Shown here piece by piece: positions 7,022 through 8,607 of a stretch of DNA of 8,607 nucleotides (position 1 is its first letter; every line of letters starts with the position of its first letter). The translations under genes were made by a program, and so were the position numbers. The stretch is from a bacterium (GTDB lineage Bacteria; Krumholzibacteriota; Krumholzibacteriia; LZORAL124-64-63): positions 1 to 8,607 of the forward strand of contig DAOVZQ010000088.1 in assembly GCA_030635025.1 (NCBI GenBank), given 5' to 3'. Under the pieces are notes generated by a model. That model was not told the DNA's origin. It searched no databases and was given only the letters and a program-made list of their open reading frames with translations.

Positions 7022-7814
7022 CGTTTCTACTTCCGAACTCAGGCGGTGGCACCGCGGAACCGGCGCCACGCTCGGGCTGTACGGACACTTCATGCGCCTG
7101 GCCTTCCTCAAGTTCCTGGCCTACCGACTGCGCTACTACACAGGGGTTTTCTCTTACACCATCTTCGTGGCGGGGAACTACTTTCTGTACACGGCCATCT
7201 ACGCCAGCCGGCCCGAGGGCGCCGACGCCGCCCAGATCGGCGGACTCACCCTCGCCCAGATGATCACCTACGTGATCGTGAGCTGGATCGGGCGCAGCTT
7301 CTACTTCAACAACATCGACCGGACCCTCTCGAGCCAGGTGATCCAGGGCGAGATCGCCGTGCAGCTCATCAAACCCCTGCACGTGCAGACCATGATGCTG
7401 AGCGAAGCCATGGGGGAGGCCGCCTTCCGCTTCATCATGTTCACGCTGCCGATCACCGTGGTCGTCGTGCCCATTTTCGGACTCGCCGGCCCGACGGACC
7501 CGGCTCTCTACGGCTGGACCGTTCTCAGTTTCCTGCTGGCCCTACTGGTCAATTCCCAGATCAACTTCCTGGTGGGCTGCCTGGCCTTCCATCTGCAGAA
7601 CATCTGGGGCGTGATCCGCGCCAAGATGGTCATGATGGAGTTCCTGACCGGTGTGCTGATCCCTTTCACGTTTTTCCCCGAGTGGGTGCAGACGGTCGTG
7701 TCGTGGTTGCCCTTCCAGGCCATCAGCTACATACCGGTCACCATCTTCCTGGGGCTGAGACAAGGCCCCGATCTGATGGCCGCCCTTTCGCTGCAGGCCG
7801 GCTGGGCCGTCTGA
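7011..7814 (+). CDS. ABC-2 type exporter permease 1 (COG4587/PF06182-like), apparently cut short by an in-frame TGA
   Basis: This is one of two membrane subunits of the exporter. As read, the protein has 267 residues. Hydrophobic segments lie at about 44-65, 79-99, 139-160, 167-193 and 207-235. The family motif SQVIQGEIAVQLIKPL (108-123) after the second segment matches the equivalent motif of permease 2. The N-terminus runs about 20 residues longer than I expect for the family. The frame stops at TGA 7812-7814 just after QAGWAV, in the middle of the expected sixth helix. The same frame continues for 21 family-like codons to a second TGA at 7878-7880, so the intact gene was probably 7011-7880 with 289 residues. 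Loss of half a helix would probably impair the transporter unless the stop is read through or is an error. ATG 7011 lies inside the ATPase gene with only a weak upstream site, implying coupling. Family assignment is firm; functional status is uncertain. Confidence 0.85.
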   Translation: MNADVSTSELRRWHRGTGATLGLYGHFMRLAFLKFLAYRLRYYTGVFSYTIFVAGNYFLYTAIYASRPEGADAAQIGGLTLAQMITYVIVSWIGRSFYFNNIDRTLSSQVIQGEIAVQLIKPLHVQTMMLSEAMGEAAFRFIMFTLPITVVVVPIFGLAGPTDPALYGWTVLSFLLALLVNSQINFLVGCLAFHLQNIWGVIRAKMVMMEFLTGVLIPFTFFPEWVQTVVSWLPFQAISYIPVTIFLGLRQGPDLMAALSLQAGWAV

Positions 7815-7880
7815 CTCTTCCTTCTGGGACGCTGGACATTGAACCGTTCGGTGTGCCATGTCACGCTGCAGGGAGGCTGA
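7812..7880 (+). pseudogene. Orphaned C-terminal coding tail of permease 1 after the in-frame TGA
   Basis: Directly after TGA 7812-7814, the permease 1 frame is open for 21 codons and ends with TGA at 7878-7880, 1 nt before the permease 2 ATG. The translation begins LFLLGRWTLNR, which completes the hydrophobic helix begun by SLQAGWAV, and ends VTLQGG. To my knowledge the family ends in a similar way, with a helix containing W, LG and W positions followed by a short basic tail and GG. The last codons also form the Shine-Dalgarno of permease 2 (GGGAGG, 7871-7876), a normal operon arrangement if the gene ends here. Whether this tail is ever translated is unknown. Confidence 0.7.
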
Positions 7881-7881
7881 A

Positions 7882-8607
7882 ATGAGCCTTTCCACCGATG
7901 CGACCCGCTTGGCCCGGCACGATGAATCGTGGCGAAGGCGACTGCGGGAACCACTAAGGCAGGCAGGCATATTCGCCGCTTACTTCGCGCAGTTTCTTAA
8001 GTCGCGAATGATCTACCGCACCGACTTCATCGTCGATATGGCCGCCAATATGGTGTCCCTGGGCATCCAGCTTTCGGTCCTTTCCGTTTTCTTCGGCAAG
8101 ATCACCTCGCTCAAGGGCTGGACCTATGAGCAGGTCCTGTTCATCTACGGCTTCAGCCTGCTCCCCTTGGGCCTGTTCAACCTGGTCAGCATCAACATCT
8201 ACCGATTCAGTGAGCGCTATATCATCGAAGGCGAGCTGGATCGGGTCTTGCTGCGACCGGTGAATCCCCTGGCCCAGGTGCTGTTCAGCGCTTTCGGAAT
8301 GGGCGGCCTGAATGAACTGGTCATGGGTGCGGCGGTGATGATCTACGCGGGCCTGGGCCTGGGACTCTCTCTGGGTGTGGCGGACGGGCTGTTGCTTCTG
8401 GTCTTCGCCGTGACGGCGTCCATGGTCTACAGCGGCGTCTTCCTGGGCCTGACGTCGATCTCGTTCTGGATAGAGGACCGTATGGGACTGGCGCCGCCGG
8501 TCTACAACATCATTCGCTTCAGCCGCTATCCGGTGACCATCTTCAGCCCGCTGATCCGCATCTTCGTGACCTTCGTTCTACCCTTCGCCTGGGTGGCTTT
8601 CTACCCG
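7882..8607 (+). CDS. ABC-2 type exporter permease 2 (COG3694/PF06182-like), 3' end cut by window edge
   Basis: This is the second membrane subunit of the exporter and would pair with permease 1 and the ATPase. The frame is open for 242 codons from ATG 7882 to the window end. GGGAGG at 7871-7876, 5 nt upstream, makes the start secure. After a polar, Arg-rich leader of about 28 residues comes FAAYFAQFLKSRMIYRTDFIVD (31-52), typical of the PF06182 entry to the first helix. Hydrophobic segments lie at about 53-71, 84-104, 133-160, 168-195 and 216-240. The motif YIIEGELDRVLLRPVNPLAQ (113-132) is the counterpart of the permease 1 motif. I estimate that 30-50 residues, the final helix, are missing beyond the window. 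No internal stop or shift was seen. The exported substrate is unknown. Confidence 0.9.
   Translation, partial: MSLSTDATRLARHDESWRRRLREPLRQAGIFAAYFAQFLKSRMIYRTDFIVDMAANMVSLGIQLSVLSVFFGKITSLKGWTYEQVLFIYGFSLLPLGLFNLVSINIYRFSERYIIEGELDRVLLRPVNPLAQVLFSAFGMGGLNELVMGAAVMIYAGLGLGLSLGVADGLLLLVFAVTASMVYSGVFLGLTSISFWIEDRMGLAPPVYNIIRFSRYPVTIFSPLIRIFVTFVLPFAWVAFYP

Noticed and set aside
7812..7814. Selenocysteine insertion at the permease 1 TGA
   Set aside because: The position is in a transmembrane helix of a transporter with no redox role, and no SECIS-like hairpin lies immediately after the TGA.

Overview
This window is a stretch of bacterial chromosome of high GC content, roughly 63-65% by eye. Genes are densely packed and the coding regions show a strong G/C preference at third codon positions. 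No phage, insertion sequence, CRISPR, rRNA or tRNA was seen. Every complete gene ends in TGA and all clear genes use TGG for tryptophan, so the standard bacterial code applies. The XseB sequence (a DIDDLSAEVKR...CRDKLHKTE pattern) resembles Bacteroidota/FCB-group proteins more than proteobacterial ones. A high-GC member of the FCB supergroup or a related uncultured lineage is therefore plausible. This is inference from motif memory, not a phylogeny.

Layout. Positions 1-1131 hold a minus-strand gene, cut by the left edge, for a sodium- or proton-coupled dicarboxylate/amino-acid symporter (DAACS/SLC1 family). A divergent intergenic region of about 200 bp follows, with a candidate promoter in each direction. 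From 1335 onward everything is on the plus strand with short gaps or overlaps: a leucyl aminopeptidase (pepA), a MATE-family efflux protein, the two subunits of exodeoxyribonuclease VII (xseA, xseB), and a three-gene ABC-2 type exporter (ATPase, permease 1, permease 2). The right edge cuts permease 2. Gaps of 17, 18, 10 and 29 nt and an 11-nt overlap, with no recognisable terminator, suggest one long transcription unit starting near 1280.

How the genes work together. XseA and XseB form one nuclease. The ATPase and the two permeases form one exporter of unknown substrate. PepA and the MATE protein have no obvious functional tie to these and are probably only co-transcribed.

The most notable observation is in permease 1. 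Its reading frame stops at a TGA (7812-7814) in the middle of what should be its last transmembrane helix. The same frame continues for 21 more codons that look like the normal C-terminus of this family (LFLLGRW ... LQGG). It then ends at a second TGA one base before the permease 2 start codon. This is a nonsense mutation, a sequence error or, less likely, a readthrough site. Otherwise the window is ordinary housekeeping and transport; I do not see an undescribed multi-gene system.
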